Shown: piece after piece, positions 1 through 9,827 of the stretch
Numbering within the stretch: the stretch's first letter is position 1
How the letters are laid out: every line of letters starts with the position of its first letter
From: an uncultured beta proteobacterium
Lineage (GTDB): Bacteria > Pseudomonadota > Gammaproteobacteria > Burkholderiales > Burkholderiaceae_C
Length of the DNA: 64,000 nt
Reading direction: 5' to 3'
Assembly (NCBI GenBank): GCA_903873485.1
Contig: CAIQOO010000101.1
Coordinates: forward strand, 19,492-83,491
Notes under the pieces: model-generated
Told to the model about the DNA's origin: nothing
What the model saw: only the letters and a program-made list of their open reading frames with translations
The model's database searches: none
Program-made: the position numbers and the translations under genes

Positions 1-218
1 CGGTGGGGGTGGGCCAGCCAACCCTGCGACTCGATGGCCTGACGGTCGGCGGAACCGCCTAGCAGTCGCCGCTGGCTGCGTAAGCTGGCCGTGAAACGCC
101 TGTGCTACATTCCCAGCCGATGAATTCGGTCACTTTTTTCTTTGGCTACTTTTGGTTCTCAGGCGCCTGCGGCGGTAGAGAGTTTTGAACGTACCCAGAT
201 AAAACGTCCTGATTCCTC

Positions 219-249
219 AAAAACCGCCGGCATCCCCGGCGGTTTTTTT
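219..249 (+). terminator. Rho-independent terminator-like hairpin upstream of aroG
   Basis: aaaaaCCGCCGGcatccCCGGCGGttttttt: perfect GC stem followed by a T run. Confidence 0.7.
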
Positions 250-287
250 ATGTGTTTTTGATGCCCACCTGTTAAGGAAAAATTGCC

Positions 288-1430
288 ATGAATGCCAAAG
301 CTGTCGTAGTGACCGCCCATGAAGCCTGGACCAGCTCTTTGAATGCCAACGCCACCGACCGCACCGGCGAGACCGACAACGAACGTATCAAGGACATCAC
401 CGTGTTACCCCCACCCGAGCATTTGATCCGGTTTTTCCCGATTCATGGCACGCCGGTCGAAAAGATGATCAGCGCCACCCGGCGCAACATCCATGCCATC
501 ATGACGGCCAAGGATGACCGCCTGCTGGTGATCATCGGTCCCTGTTCGATTCATGACCCGGCAGCGGCCATGGACTACGCCCGCAGGCTCTTGGCCGAGC
601 GCGAAAAATATGCCGATTCGCTGGAGATCGTCATGCGCGTCTATTTTGAGAAACCGCGCACCACGGTGGGCTGGAAAGGGCTGATCAACGACCCCTACCT
701 CGACGAGAGTTTCCGCATTGACGAGGGCCTGCGCATGGCACGCCAGTTGCTGATCGAGATCAACCGGCTTGGCCTGCCCGCCGGCAGCGAGTTTCTGGAC
801 GTGATTTCGCCGCAATACCTGGGCGACCTGATTTCCTGGGGGGCAATTGGCGCACGCACCACCGAAAGCCAGGTGCACCGGGAACTGGCCTCAGGGCTGT
901 CGGCGCCGATTGGCTTCAAGAACGGCACCGACGGCAACATCAAAATTGCCACCGATGCAATCCAGGCAGCGGCTGGTGGCCACCACTTTTTGTCGGTGCA
1001 CAAAAATGGCCAAGTGGCGATTGTGCAGACCAAGGGCAACAAGGACTGCCACCTGATCTTGCGCGGCGGCAAAGTGCCCAACTATGACGCAGCCAGCGTT
1101 GCCGCCGCCTGTGCCGAGCTGGCCAAGTCGAAACTTCAGTCCACCCTGATGGTCGATTGCAGCCACGCCAACAGCAGCAAGCAGCATGAAAAGCAACTGG
1201 ATGTGGCGCGCAACATTGCGGCCCAAATATCCGGAGGCTCCAGACAGGTGTTTGGCGTGATGGTCGAAAGTCATTTGAATCCCGGCGCACAAAAGTTCAC
1301 GCCCGGCAAGGACAAGACCGACCGGCTGACCTATGGCCAAAGCATCACCGATGCCTGTCTGGGTTGGGAGCAGTCGCTGCAGGCACTGGAGGTGTTGTCG
1401 CAAGCGGTGCTGACGCGCCGGGCCGGATAA
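288..1430 (+). CDS. aroG: 3-deoxy-7-phosphoheptulonate synthase (class I DAHP synthase)
   Basis: IIGPCSIHDPAAAMDYARRL, MRVYFEKPRTTVGWKGLINDP, GARTTESQVHRELASGLSAPIGFKNGTDG motifs. Confidence 0.95.
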   Translation: MNAKAVVVTAHEAWTSSLNANATDRTGETDNERIKDITVLPPPEHLIRFFPIHGTPVEKMISATRRNIHAIMTAKDDRLLVIIGPCSIHDPAAAMDYARRLLAEREKYADSLEIVMRVYFEKPRTTVGWKGLINDPYLDESFRIDEGLRMARQLLIEINRLGLPAGSEFLDVISPQYLGDLISWGAIGARTTESQVHRELASGLSAPIGFKNGTDGNIKIATDAIQAAAGGHHFLSVHKNGQVAIVQTKGNKDCHLILRGGKVPNYDAASVAAACAELAKSKLQSTLMVDCSHANSSKQHEKQLDVARNIAAQISGGSRQVFGVMVESHLNPGAQKFTPGKDKTDRLTYGQSITDACLGWEQSLQALEVLSQAVLTRRAG

Positions 1431-1478
1431 AGTTGGAACTCGCCGCAGCGCATTCGGGGCATCCCGGAACTATCCAGA

Positions 1479-1553
1479 AATTTATAACAAATTGGCCTCT
1501 AACCCTTTCTGGTATTGCGCTAACAGCTATTTATTTTGTAGTAATTTTGAGTA
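1479..1553 (+). repeat. Copy A of short interspersed repeat (consensus approx. TGGCCTCCAGCCCTT...TGCGCTnACAGCTATnnATTT)
   Basis: attGGCCTCTAACCCTTtctggtatTGCGCTAACAGCTATTTATTTtgtag; same pattern as 3161-3221 and the fliK copies. Confidence 0.6.
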
Positions 1554-1562
1554 ATCAACCCG

Positions 1563-2138
1563 ATGTCTGACCCTGTCCTGAACGCCGCCACACCCAGCCA
1601 GAGCAAGCTGGAACTGCTGCGCCTGCATTTTCCGCAAGCTGTCGAGACTGATGCTGATGGCCGCATCCGCATCAACGCCGCTGCCCTGCAAATGGCAATT
1701 GACCCCGGCAACCTGGCGGGCATTCATGTGAAAGAAGACGGCTACGAGCTGCGCTGTGTCGGCAAGCGCGAGGCTTACCACAGCGCCTTTGTGCCAGTGC
1801 AAAAAATCTTGACCCCGCTGCCTGCCGAGAGCAAACACTGGGACAGCACCGGCAACCTGCTGCTGTCCGAAGGCCTGCCACTCACCACCGTGCTGCACCC
1901 CGTCAAAGACCAGCGCCTCTACCTTGCCGCCGACGTGCTGCTGATCGTGCAAGCCGTGCCGCTGGACGAACTGATCGACACCCTGCACACCCTGCACACC
2001 CTGCAAGCTGCTGGTACACCGGAGCTGCACCTCACCGTTTATGCACCGTGGATTGCCAACAACAACTTCATGCTCGGCATCAAAACCGTGGCCGAGTCGC
2101 TGGGCTATTCGCCTGACAAGCTGCGGCTGCGCGGCTAA
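1563..2138 (+). CDS. Truncated/chimeric protein; N-terminal ~100 aa resembles the N-terminal segment of type III restriction-modification Mod methyltransferases; catalytic motifs absent
   Basis: SKLELLRLHFPQAVETDADGRIRINAAALQMAIDP...GYELRCVGKREAYHSAFVPVQKILTPLPAESKHWDSTGNLL, then a different C-terminus; no DPPY motif. Confidence 0.5.
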   Translation: MSDPVLNAATPSQSKLELLRLHFPQAVETDADGRIRINAAALQMAIDPGNLAGIHVKEDGYELRCVGKREAYHSAFVPVQKILTPLPAESKHWDSTGNLLLSEGLPLTTVLHPVKDQRLYLAADVLLIVQAVPLDELIDTLHTLHTLQAAGTPELHLTVYAPWIANNNFMLGIKTVAESLGYSPDKLRLRG

Positions 2139-2166
2139 GGCACAACGACTTGAAAGGGACGAAACC

Positions 2167-3131
2167 ATGAACGCTGACCTGCTCAATCGGATTCGACTCG
2201 GCGAAGACTCTTACCTCGAACTCAAGCAACTGATCTGGCGTGGCGTGGGAAAAATCAACGAACCCCACCCCGACGCTATTGGCACCGTGTCGGTCACGCC
2301 CGGCGCACGATGAGCACCGACTATCTGGCGCGGCTTTTTCAGCAGCGCAGCCAGGCCCGACTGATCCGGTTTGAAGAGCAGCCGGTGACCCAGGCCCCTG
2401 ATTTCAAGAGCCTGCCATGGCGCATGCTCAAATCGTTCCTGCACGACGACCAGGGCGATGAAGCCACCCAGTTCAAACGCCTGCACTTGCTCACCGAGGT
2501 CGATGACCGACCGGTTTTGACGGTCGCCGGAGTGTTGCTCTGCACAGAAAACCCGTCCGAATGGATTCGTGGTGCCAGCATTTTGGCGGTGGCCTACCGT
2601 GGCCTGCGCAATGACCCGGCAGACCAGCTCGATGCCAAGGAATTCAATGGCCCGATCACCGACCAAATCTGGGATGCTTTTGGTTTTGTCATGCGCCACA
2701 TGCTGGTGCCTGCGACAAAAAACCTGGGGCGTATCGACTACCCGCAATACAGCCGCCGCGCCGTGTTTGAAGCCATCGTCAATGCTGTGGCGCACCGCGA
2801 TTATTCGATCCATGGCGCACGCATCCGCTTGTTCATGTTTGCCGACCGGCTGAAGCTGTGCGTGCCGGGGGCGCTGGCCAATTCGATGTCGATTGACACC
2901 ATGACCCAGATGTCGCTGCCACGCAATGACGTGCTGTGCAGCTTGCTGTCGCGCCTGCCGATGAAAGAATTCGACCTGGACCGCCAGTATGTGATGGACC
3001 GGCGCGGGGCCAGTGTTGAGGTCATTTTGAGCGAGAGCGAAAAACTCTCTGGCCGGGTGCCCGTCTATCGACTGATTGCCGACTTGGAGCTGCAACTGAC
3101 GATTTACGCCGCCCCTTCGCCCCACGACTGA
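2167..3131 (+). pseudogene. Disrupted AlbA_2/RecG-like ATP-binding protein (N-terminal fragment plus C-terminal part in another frame)
   Basis: MNADLLNRIRLGEDSYLELKQ (N-term of AlbA_2 family) ends by 2313; the C-terminal part ...SRRAVFEAIVNAVAHRDYSIHGARIRLFMFADRL... continues in frame of 2310-3131; the middle domain is missing. Confidence 0.55.
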
Positions 3132-3160
3132 TTCACCCCATGAAAGAATGTGCCAGTTTA

Positions 3161-3221
3161 CAAGCTTTTTTGGCCTCCAGCCCTTATGCCGCAAGCGCAA
3201 AAAGCTATTTATTTGATAGTG
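3161..3221 (+). repeat. Copy B of short interspersed repeat
   Basis: ttttTTGGCCTCCAGCCCTTAtgccgcAAGCGCaaaaAGCTATTTATTTgatag. Confidence 0.6.
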
Positions 3222-4605
3222 ACTCGAGCAGCTTGGCGTGGACTCCGCCAAAGCCGCCATTGCTCATGCAGACGATATGGTCACCGGCCTGGGCCACCAG
3301 GCAGACCTGCTTGACCAGCGTGTCGATGCTGTCAGCCACCCGCACCTTGCTGCCCATTGGGGCGAGTGCGTCGGCGGCATCCCAGCCCAGGCCAGCGCTG
3401 TGGCAAAAGGCCAGGTCGGCTGAGACCAGGCTCCAGGGCAGCAGCGCCTTCATGCTGCCGAGTTTCATGGTGTTGGAGCGCGGCTCGAACACCGCCAGAA
3501 TGCGCTCGCCGGGCTGCAGGGTGGCGCGCAGGCCGTCGAGCGTGGTGCGAATGGCCGTGGGGTGGTGGGCAAAGTCGTCATAGACCGTGATCTGGCCGGT
3601 GCCGGTAGTGATGCTGCCGCGCAGTTCCATGCGTCGCTTGACGTTCTCGAAACTGCCCAGCGCCTTTGCAGCCACAGCAGGCGATACGCCGACATGCTCG
3701 GCGGCGGCAATGGCTGCCAGCGCGTTGAGCTGGTTGTGCGTACCGGTCAAGGACCAGGTGACGTGGCCAGCCAGCCGGCCTTGTTGCAGCACATCAAAGT
3801 CATGGGCCGGGCCGGCGGCAGTGAAATCACTGACCGCCGCGCCAAAACTGCGCACCTCGCTCCAGCAGCCCAGATGCAGCACCCGCGCCAGGCTTTCTTC
3901 GAGTCCGTTGACCACGATCCGCCCGCTGCCATGGACGCCGCTGCCGGGAACCGTGCGCACCAGGTGGTGAAACTGGCGCTCGATGGCCGCCAGGTCGTCA
4001 AAAATGTCGGCATGGTCGAATTCGAGGTTGTTCAGCACGGCAGTGCGGGGCCGGTAATGGACAAACTTGCTGCGCTTGTCAAAAAATGCCGTGTCGTACT
4101 CGTCGGCCTCAATGACAAAGGTTTTTTGCGCGCCCAGCCGGGCCGACACGCCAAAGTTCAGCGGCACGCCGCCGACCAGAAAGCCGGGCTGCAACCCGGC
4201 GCATTCCAGAATCCAGCTTGTCATGGCGGTGGTGGTGGTTTTGCCATGGGTGCCGGCAATGGCGATCACATGGCGGCCCTGCAAAATGTGTTCAGACAGC
4301 CACTGCGGCCCGCTGGTGTAAGGCAGTCCGGCATCCAAAATGGCTTCCATCAGCGGGAATTTCGGACTGCCATCGGCCAACTGGGCGCGGCTAACCACGT
4401 TGCCAACGACAAACATGTCGGGCTGGAGTGCCCGTTGATCGGCAGCAAAACCTTCGATCAGGTCAATGCCCAGGGCGCGAAGCTGGTCGCTCATGGGCGG
4501 ATAGACGCCCGCGTCGCAGCCGGTGACCTGGTGACCGGCCTCGCGTGCCAACGCTGCCAGACCGCCCATAAAGGTGCCGCAAATGCCAAGAATGTGTAAG
4601 TGCAT
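3205..4605 (-). CDS. mpl: UDP-N-acetylmuramate:L-alanyl-gamma-D-glutamyl-meso-diaminopimelate ligase
   Basis: MHLHILGICGTFMGGLAALAREAGHQVTGCDAGVYPPMSDQL; IAGTHGKTTTTAMTSWILE; YDDFAHHPTAI. Confidence 0.93.
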   Translation of the reverse strand: MHLHILGICGTFMGGLAALAREAGHQVTGCDAGVYPPMSDQLRALGIDLIEGFAADQRALQPDMFVVGNVVSRAQLADGSPKFPLMEAILDAGLPYTSGPQWLSEHILQGRHVIAIAGTHGKTTTTAMTSWILECAGLQPGFLVGGVPLNFGVSARLGAQKTFVIEADEYDTAFFDKRSKFVHYRPRTAVLNNLEFDHADIFDDLAAIERQFHHLVRTVPGSGVHGSGRIVVNGLEESLARVLHLGCWSEVRSFGAAVSDFTAAGPAHDFDVLQQGRLAGHVTWSLTGTHNQLNALAAIAAAEHVGVSPAVAAKALGSFENVKRRMELRGSITTGTGQITVYDDFAHHPTAIRTTLDGLRATLQPGERILAVFEPRSNTMKLGSMKALLPWSLVSADLAFCHSAGLGWDAADALAPMGSKVRVADSIDTLVKQVCLVAQAGDHIVCMSNGGFGGVHAKLLESLSNK

Positions 4606-4694
4606 GGCTGGATTTTAGGGTGGCTGCCGATTTCCACTGGTGCATGCCCGCAAGTCAGACCAAGCCGGCAAAATGCGGGCAAAATCGCCAGATC

Positions 4695-5288
4695 ATGTTT
4701 GAGATCAAATCTGAAATTGCGGCGCTTGCAGCCCGCCTGGTGGTGCAAGAGGGGCTGGAGTACGGCCCGGCCAAGCGGCGTGCGGCCAGGGCGCTCGGCG
4801 CACATAACCGCAAGCCCTTGCCTGGCAATGACGAACTTGAGGACGCAGTGTGGGACTACATTGCGATTTTTTGTGCAGAATCCCAGCCGGTCGATCTGCT
4901 GGCACTGCGCCAGTTGGCGCTGGTCTGGATGGAGCGACTGGCTGTTTTTCGGCCCTATTTAAGTGGTGCCGTCTGGCATGGAACGGCTACCCGCCTGTCG
5001 GATATTTACCTGCAATTGTTTTGTGATGATTGCAAGTCTGCCGAACTGGCACTGATCGACAAGCGCGTCAACTACCTGGCGCGCAGTGTCACGGGGCTTC
5101 ATGGCGAGACCGTGGAAACCTTGAGCATTCATGCGTTTTGTCCGGATTTGCAAGAAGAAATTGGGGTGCATTTGATGATTTATGACCTTGACGATGTGCG
5201 TGGCGCGCTAAAGCCAGACTCGCGCGGTCGCCCGCCGCGCGGTGACGCCCAGGCCTTGCGCCGTTTGTTGGCGGCGGTGCTGTCTTGA
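4695..5288 (+). CDS. Conserved hypothetical protein
   Basis: ORF 4620-5288; likely start at ATG 4695 (MFEIKSEIAALAARLVVQEGLEYGPAKRRA). Confidence 0.6.
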   Translation: MFEIKSEIAALAARLVVQEGLEYGPAKRRAARALGAHNRKPLPGNDELEDAVWDYIAIFCAESQPVDLLALRQLALVWMERLAVFRPYLSGAVWHGTATRLSDIYLQLFCDDCKSAELALIDKRVNYLARSVTGLHGETVETLSIHAFCPDLQEEIGVHLMIYDLDDVRGALKPDSRGRPPRGDAQALRRLLAAVLS

Positions 5289-5836
5289 GTGCCCGGCAGG
5301 CGGGTAGGTCGCGCCGGGGCTGGCTGGCGCTAGCCGGCGGCGTTGCACTGGCAGCGGTAGGCGCGGGTCTGGCCTGGCGCAAATCAAGTCAACAATCAAG
5401 AGAACTTTCCGCAGTGGAAGCCGCACTGTGGCGGCAGACTTTTAGCCAAGTCGATGGACAGATTCTGAACATGGCCGGGTTCATGGGTCGCCCGCTGGTG
5501 CTGAACTTCTGGGCCACCTGGTGTCCGCCTTGTGTCGAAGAACTACCTTTGTTGAACGCTTTTTTTCTGAAGAACAGAGCCAAAGATTGGCAAGTTCTGG
5601 GTTTGGCGGTCGATCAGGCCATGCCGGTGAAGCGTTTTCTGGAGCGTTCGCCACTGTCTTTTCCGGTGGCTCTGGCTGGTTTTCCGGGGGTTGAATTGAG
5701 CCGGTCACTTGGCAATTTGACCGGGGCGCTGCCGTTCAGCGTGGTGCTTGGTGCCGGTGGCGCTGTGCAGCACCGTAAAATGGGCAAGGTCACCCCTGCC
5801 GATCTGGATGCCTGGATCGGTCTGCGGGGTTCATGA
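5285..5836 (+). CDS. TlpA-family thioredoxin-like protein (TTG start)
   Basis: LVLNFWATWCPPCVEELPLLNAF with CPPC motif; overlaps upstream stop codon. Confidence 0.85.
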   Translation: MSARQAGRSRRGWLALAGGVALAAVGAGLAWRKSSQQSRELSAVEAALWRQTFSQVDGQILNMAGFMGRPLVLNFWATWCPPCVEELPLLNAFFLKNRAKDWQVLGLAVDQAMPVKRFLERSPLSFPVALAGFPGVELSRSLGNLTGALPFSVVLGAGGAVQHRKMGKVTPADLDAWIGLRGS

Positions 5837-5958
5837 CGGCGTTTGTGTTGCGCCAAAAAAATACATTTCTGGCTTTTATTTTTCGCGTTTTCTATATCAC
5901 TTTACCAACACGCAAGCCCAAGCTGGCTTGACTTCCCCCTTTGTTCGCTGGAGACCAC

Positions 5959-6411
5959 ATGGACCTTAGAAAACTCAAAACCCTGATTGACCTGGTGTCA
6001 GAGTCGAATGTCTCGGAGCTTGAAATTACCGAAGCCGAGGGCAAGGTGCGCATTGTCAAGGGCAGTGGCATGATGGCTCCACAATATGTGCAGACCCATG
6101 TTCCTGTGCAGACCATGCCGGCAGCCATGGCACCGCTTGCCAGCGAGCTTGCGGCACCAGCCGTGGTGGCTGAAACCGGCCACATCACCAAGTCGCCCAT
6201 GGTGGGCACGTTTTACCGGTCAGCGTCCCCGGATGCCAAGGCTTTTGTGGAACTGGGTGATGCTGTCAAGGAGGGCGACACCATTTGCATCATTGAGGCG
6301 ATGAAAATCCTCAATGAGATTGAGGCTGACAAAACCGGCACCATCAAACGCATCCTGGCCGAAAACGGCCAGGCGGTGGAATACGGCCAGCCCCTGTTCA
6401 TCATTGAATGA
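5959..6411 (+). CDS. accB: Acetyl-CoA carboxylase biotin carboxyl carrier protein
   Basis: [19 protein letters not shown] biotinylation motif; followed by accC. Confidence 0.95.
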   Translation: MDLRKLKTLIDLVSESNVSELEITEAEGKVRIVKGSGMMAPQYVQTHVPVQTMPAAMAPLASELAAPAVVAETGHITKSPMVGTFYRSASPDAKAFVELGDAVKEGDTICIIEAMKILNEIEADKTGTIKRILAENGQAVEYGQPLFIIE

Positions 6412-6426
6412 TGTCAGGCATTACCC

Positions 6427-7776
6427 ATGTTTAAAAAAATCCTGGTGGCCAACCGTGGCGAGATCGCCTTGCGGATTCAGCGGGCCTGCCGTGAACTCGG
6501 CATCAAGGCGGTGATGGTCTATTCAGAAGCTGATCGCGAGGCCAAGTACATCAAGCTGGCCGATGAGGCGGTTTGCATTGGCCCGGCGGCATCAAGCCTG
6601 AGCTATCTGAATATGCCCGCCATTATTTCGGCTGCTGAAGTCACCGATGCCGAGGCGATTCACCCAGGCTATGGTTTTTTGAGCGAAAACGCCGATTTTG
6701 CCGAGCGGGTGGAACGCAGTGGTTTTCAGTTTATTGGCCCGACACCTGAGTCGATACGCCTGATGGGTGACAAGGTGTCGGCCAAACAGGCGATGATCAA
6801 AGCCGGGGTGCCTTGTGTGCCAGGCTCTGAGGGTGAGTTGCCCGACGACCCGGTGCAGATCAAGCGCCTTGCCAAGAGCATTGGGTATCCGGTGATCATC
6901 AAGGCGACCGGCGGCGGCGGCGGGCGTGGCATGCGGGTGGTGCATACCGAGGCGGCGCTGATCAACGCCGTGACCATGACCAAGAATGAAGCCTCAATCG
7001 CCTTTGGCAACCCGGCGGTCTATCTGGAGAAGTTTCTGCAAAATCCGCGCCACATCGAAATCCAGATTCTGGCCGACAAGTACAAGAATGCCGTTTATTT
7101 GGGTGAGCGTGACTGCTCGATGCAGCGGCGGCACCAGAAAATCATTGAGGAAGCGCCAGCACCGGGCATTCTCCGCAAGATCATTGAACGGGTGGGTGAC
7201 CGTTGTGTTGCGGCCTGCAAAAAAATTGGTTACCGGGGTGCCGGCACCTTTGAGTTTTTGTTTGAAGACGGCGAGTTTTACTTTATCGAGATGAATACTC
7301 GGGTTCAGGTGGAGCATCCGGTCACTGAAATGACCACCGGCATTGACATTGTCAAAACCCAGATCATGGTGGCAGCCGGCGAGCGCTTGCCGTTCACCCA
7401 GCGGCAAATCCAGATTCGCGGCCATGCCATTGAATGCCGCCTGAATGCCGAAGATTCGTACAAATTCATCCCGTCAGCCGGGCGCATCACCATGTGGCAC
7501 CCGCCGGGCGGTCCCGGGGTGCGGGTGGACTCCCATGCCTATACCAATTATTATGTGCCGCCCAACTATGACTCGATGATTGGCAAGATCATTGTGCATG
7601 GAGATACCCGGGAGCAGGCGCTGGCGCGCATGCGCACGGCGCTTGGCGAGACGGTGGTGGAAGGCATCAATACCAATATTGCCTTGCATCGGGACCTGAT
7701 GATCGATGCCAAATTCATGTCCGGGGGCACCAACATTCATTACCTGGAAGGCTGGCTGGCCGACCGCGCCCGCTAA
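6427..7776 (+). CDS. accC: Acetyl-CoA carboxylase biotin carboxylase subunit
   Basis: [25 protein letters not shown]...; [24 protein letters not shown]. Confidence 0.97.
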   Translation: MFKKILVANRGEIALRIQRACRELGIKAVMVYSEADREAKYIKLADEAVCIGPAASSLSYLNMPAIISAAEVTDAEAIHPGYGFLSENADFAERVERSGFQFIGPTPESIRLMGDKVSAKQAMIKAGVPCVPGSEGELPDDPVQIKRLAKSIGYPVIIKATGGGGGRGMRVVHTEAALINAVTMTKNEASIAFGNPAVYLEKFLQNPRHIEIQILADKYKNAVYLGERDCSMQRRHQKIIEEAPAPGILRKIIERVGDRCVAACKKIGYRGAGTFEFLFEDGEFYFIEMNTRVQVEHPVTEMTTGIDIVKTQIMVAAGERLPFTQRQIQIRGHAIECRLNAEDSYKFIPSAGRITMWHPPGGPGVRVDSHAYTNYYVPPNYDSMIGKIIVHGDTREQALARMRTALGETVVEGINTNIALHRDLMIDAKFMSGGTNIHYLEGWLADRAR

Positions 7777-7789
7777 AGCCGGTTTCACC

Positions 7790-8683
7790 ATGTTTGAACT
7801 GCGCCTGATGTGCCCGGAACACCGGGTTGAGCCGGTGAGCGATGCACTCGACGCGCTCGATGCCCTGAGTGTCAGTGTCGAGGATGCCGATGCGCAAACC
7901 GATGCCGAGCAAGCCTTGTTTGGCGAGCCGGGCATGCCGGCACCCAAAGAAGGCTGGCAGCGATCCAGGGTGCTGGCGTTGTTTGCCGGGCGTGAGGCGG
8001 CCCAAACCGCTCTGCAACTGTTGCAGTTGCAAGATTTTTTTGTCGGTTGCGAAGTTTTAGGCATCCATGATGTACCCGAGCAGGATTGGGTTCGGCTGAC
8101 GCAGTCGCAGTTTGCGCCAGTCGATATCACGCCAGATTTCTGGATTGTGCCGACCTGGCACGAACCACCCGGGCAAGCGCGGGTGGTGATTCGTCTTGAC
8201 CCCGGCCTCGCCTTTGGCACCGGTACTCACCCAACCACCCGCATGTGCCTGCGCTGGATCGCCCGGCAGGGCAGCCTGGCGGGCACTGGCATGGGGCGGG
8301 TGCTCGATTACGGTTGTGGTTCGGGTATTTTGGCGATTGCCGCGGCGAAATTTGGCGCGACAGTCGTTGAGGCGGTTGACATCGACGCGTCGGCCATCAC
8401 CTCGGCGGTGTTGAATGCCCAAGCCAATCAGGTGGTGCTGCAGGTCGGCTTGCCTGATGTTGCCAGCGGTGTTTACCAGGTGGTGCTGGCCAATATTCTG
8501 GCAAGTCCCCTGAAAGTGCTGGCACCGTTGCTTTGGTCCCATGTGGCACCTGATGGTTTCTTGGTGTTGGCAGGCATTTTGGAGCGTCAAGCGGACGAAC
8601 TCAAGACCGCTTATGCGCCGCACTGTCGCTTGAATGTGTCTGACAGTGAAGACGGATGGATCTTGATGACCGCCCAGCGCTGA
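7790..8683 (+). CDS. prmA: Ribosomal protein L11 methyltransferase
   Basis: MFELRLMCPEHRVEPVSDALDAL; DPGLAFGTGTHPTTRMCL; VLDYGCGSGILAIAAAKFGA; VLANILASPLKVLAP. Confidence 0.93.
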   Translation: MFELRLMCPEHRVEPVSDALDALDALSVSVEDADAQTDAEQALFGEPGMPAPKEGWQRSRVLALFAGREAAQTALQLLQLQDFFVGCEVLGIHDVPEQDWVRLTQSQFAPVDITPDFWIVPTWHEPPGQARVVIRLDPGLAFGTGTHPTTRMCLRWIARQGSLAGTGMGRVLDYGCGSGILAIAAAKFGATVVEAVDIDASAITSAVLNAQANQVVLQVGLPDVASGVYQVVLANILASPLKVLAPLLWSHVAPDGFLVLAGILERQADELKTAYAPHCRLNVSDSEDGWILMTAQR

Positions 8684-8720
8684 CGGTAATCACCTTGCCG
8701 GTCGCCAACACGCAAATCCC

Positions 8721-9770
8721 ATGAGCCTTTTGACACGCTGTCCGGCCTGCGAAACGCTGTACAAGCTGGTGCCGGATCAGTTGCGGATTTCGCAGGGCTG
8801 GGTCAAATGTGGTCAGTGTGGCGAAATATTTGATGCATCACGGCATCTGATCCAGATGGCCCTGGCATCCGAGATGGTGCCGCCTGAACCGGTGCCCGCC
8901 GAGACGATCCCAACCCACGATCCTGCGCCTGCCGCAGACAATTCCGCGACGCATCAGCCTGCCGAACCTGAAAACACGCTGCAAAGCAGGCTTGCAGTAA
9001 TGCCTGCAACAGAAACAGTCAAGGCAGAAGAGCCAGAACCAGCAGTCCAGGTCGCGACTGGCCTTGATCAGTTTCCGCTGCCACAGTCCAATCCCGACGA
9101 GTTGCCCATCTGTAGTGATGATGCTCCTGAAGCATCGGCCTTGATTGATCTGGCCGTCGAAAGCCGACCGCAGGAAGAGACGTCTGATCCGGTTGATTCA
9201 TCCATCGCTGCCCCCATCAGTCCTGACGGACTCGCGTCAAAGGACCAGACCGTGACTTTCCTGGGTGGAGCGGATGAGCCATCGGTGTGGCGTACCCGGG
9301 TTGGTCGGCTGGCTTTGTCGCTGGTGGCAGTTTTATTGCTTGCTGCCTTGTTGGCTCAATGGCTTTACTGGGATCGTGACCGCCTGGCAGCAGCAAATCC
9401 GCAATGGACGCCACTGTTGCAGCAGTTCTGCCAGCCCTTCAATTGCACGGTGCGTGCCTTGCAACGCATTGATGCGATTGCCATCGATGCTGCGGCCTTC
9501 AACAAATTGGGGCCAGACAACTACCGTTTGAGTTTTACCATCAAGAATCTGTCGGGTATGGTGCTCGCCATGCCAAGCGTGGAATTGACGCTGACCAATA
9601 CGCAAGATCAGGTCATTGTTCGGCGCGTGTTTTCGCGGCAAGATTTGTCCATCACTTCGGATGACTTGCCGACCGGGCTGGAAGTGCCAGTTGCAGTGAC
9701 AGTGCGTGTCAGCCCAGACGAGGCGATGCCACACATCGTGGGTTACCGATTGCTGGCTTTTTACCCTTGA
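8721..9770 (+). CDS. Zinc-ribbon / DUF3426 family membrane protein
   Basis: N-terminal MSLLTRCPACETLYKLVPDQLRISQGWVKCGQCGEIFDA (CxxC...CxxC), single TM, C-terminal DUF3426-like domain. Confidence 0.8.
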   Translation: MSLLTRCPACETLYKLVPDQLRISQGWVKCGQCGEIFDASRHLIQMALASEMVPPEPVPAETIPTHDPAPAADNSATHQPAEPENTLQSRLAVMPATETVKAEEPEPAVQVATGLDQFPLPQSNPDELPICSDDAPEASALIDLAVESRPQEETSDPVDSSIAAPISPDGLASKDQTVTFLGGADEPSVWRTRVGRLALSLVAVLLLAALLAQWLYWDRDRLAAANPQWTPLLQQFCQPFNCTVRALQRIDAIAIDAAAFNKLGPDNYRLSFTIKNLSGMVLAMPSVELTLTNTQDQVIVRRVFSRQDLSITSDDLPTGLEVPVAVTVRVSPDEAMPHIVGYRLLAFYP

Positions 9771-9771
9771 C

Positions 9772-9803
9772 AAAAAAAGCCCAGTGCACACGGCAGTGGG
9801 CTT
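9772..9803 (-). terminator. Rho-independent terminator for the histone-like gene
   Basis: On minus strand AAGCCCActgccgtgtgcacTGGGCTTttttt, ~25-55 bp after the 9828 stop. Confidence 0.65.
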
Positions 9804-9827
9804 GCCGGGAGGTTTGGTGCGCAAGGC

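Noticed and set aside
1-280. Possible RNA gene (tmRNA/tRNA end) in the first 200 bp
   Set aside because: No recognisable TTCGANTC-type arm or CCA end; cannot be supported from a truncated edge.
2211-3260. 349-aa minus-strand ORF, and similar long antisense ORFs (3562-4599, 12400-13314, 21868-22896)
   Set aside because: Antisense to well-supported or recognisable coding sequence; low-quality composition, no domain signatures.
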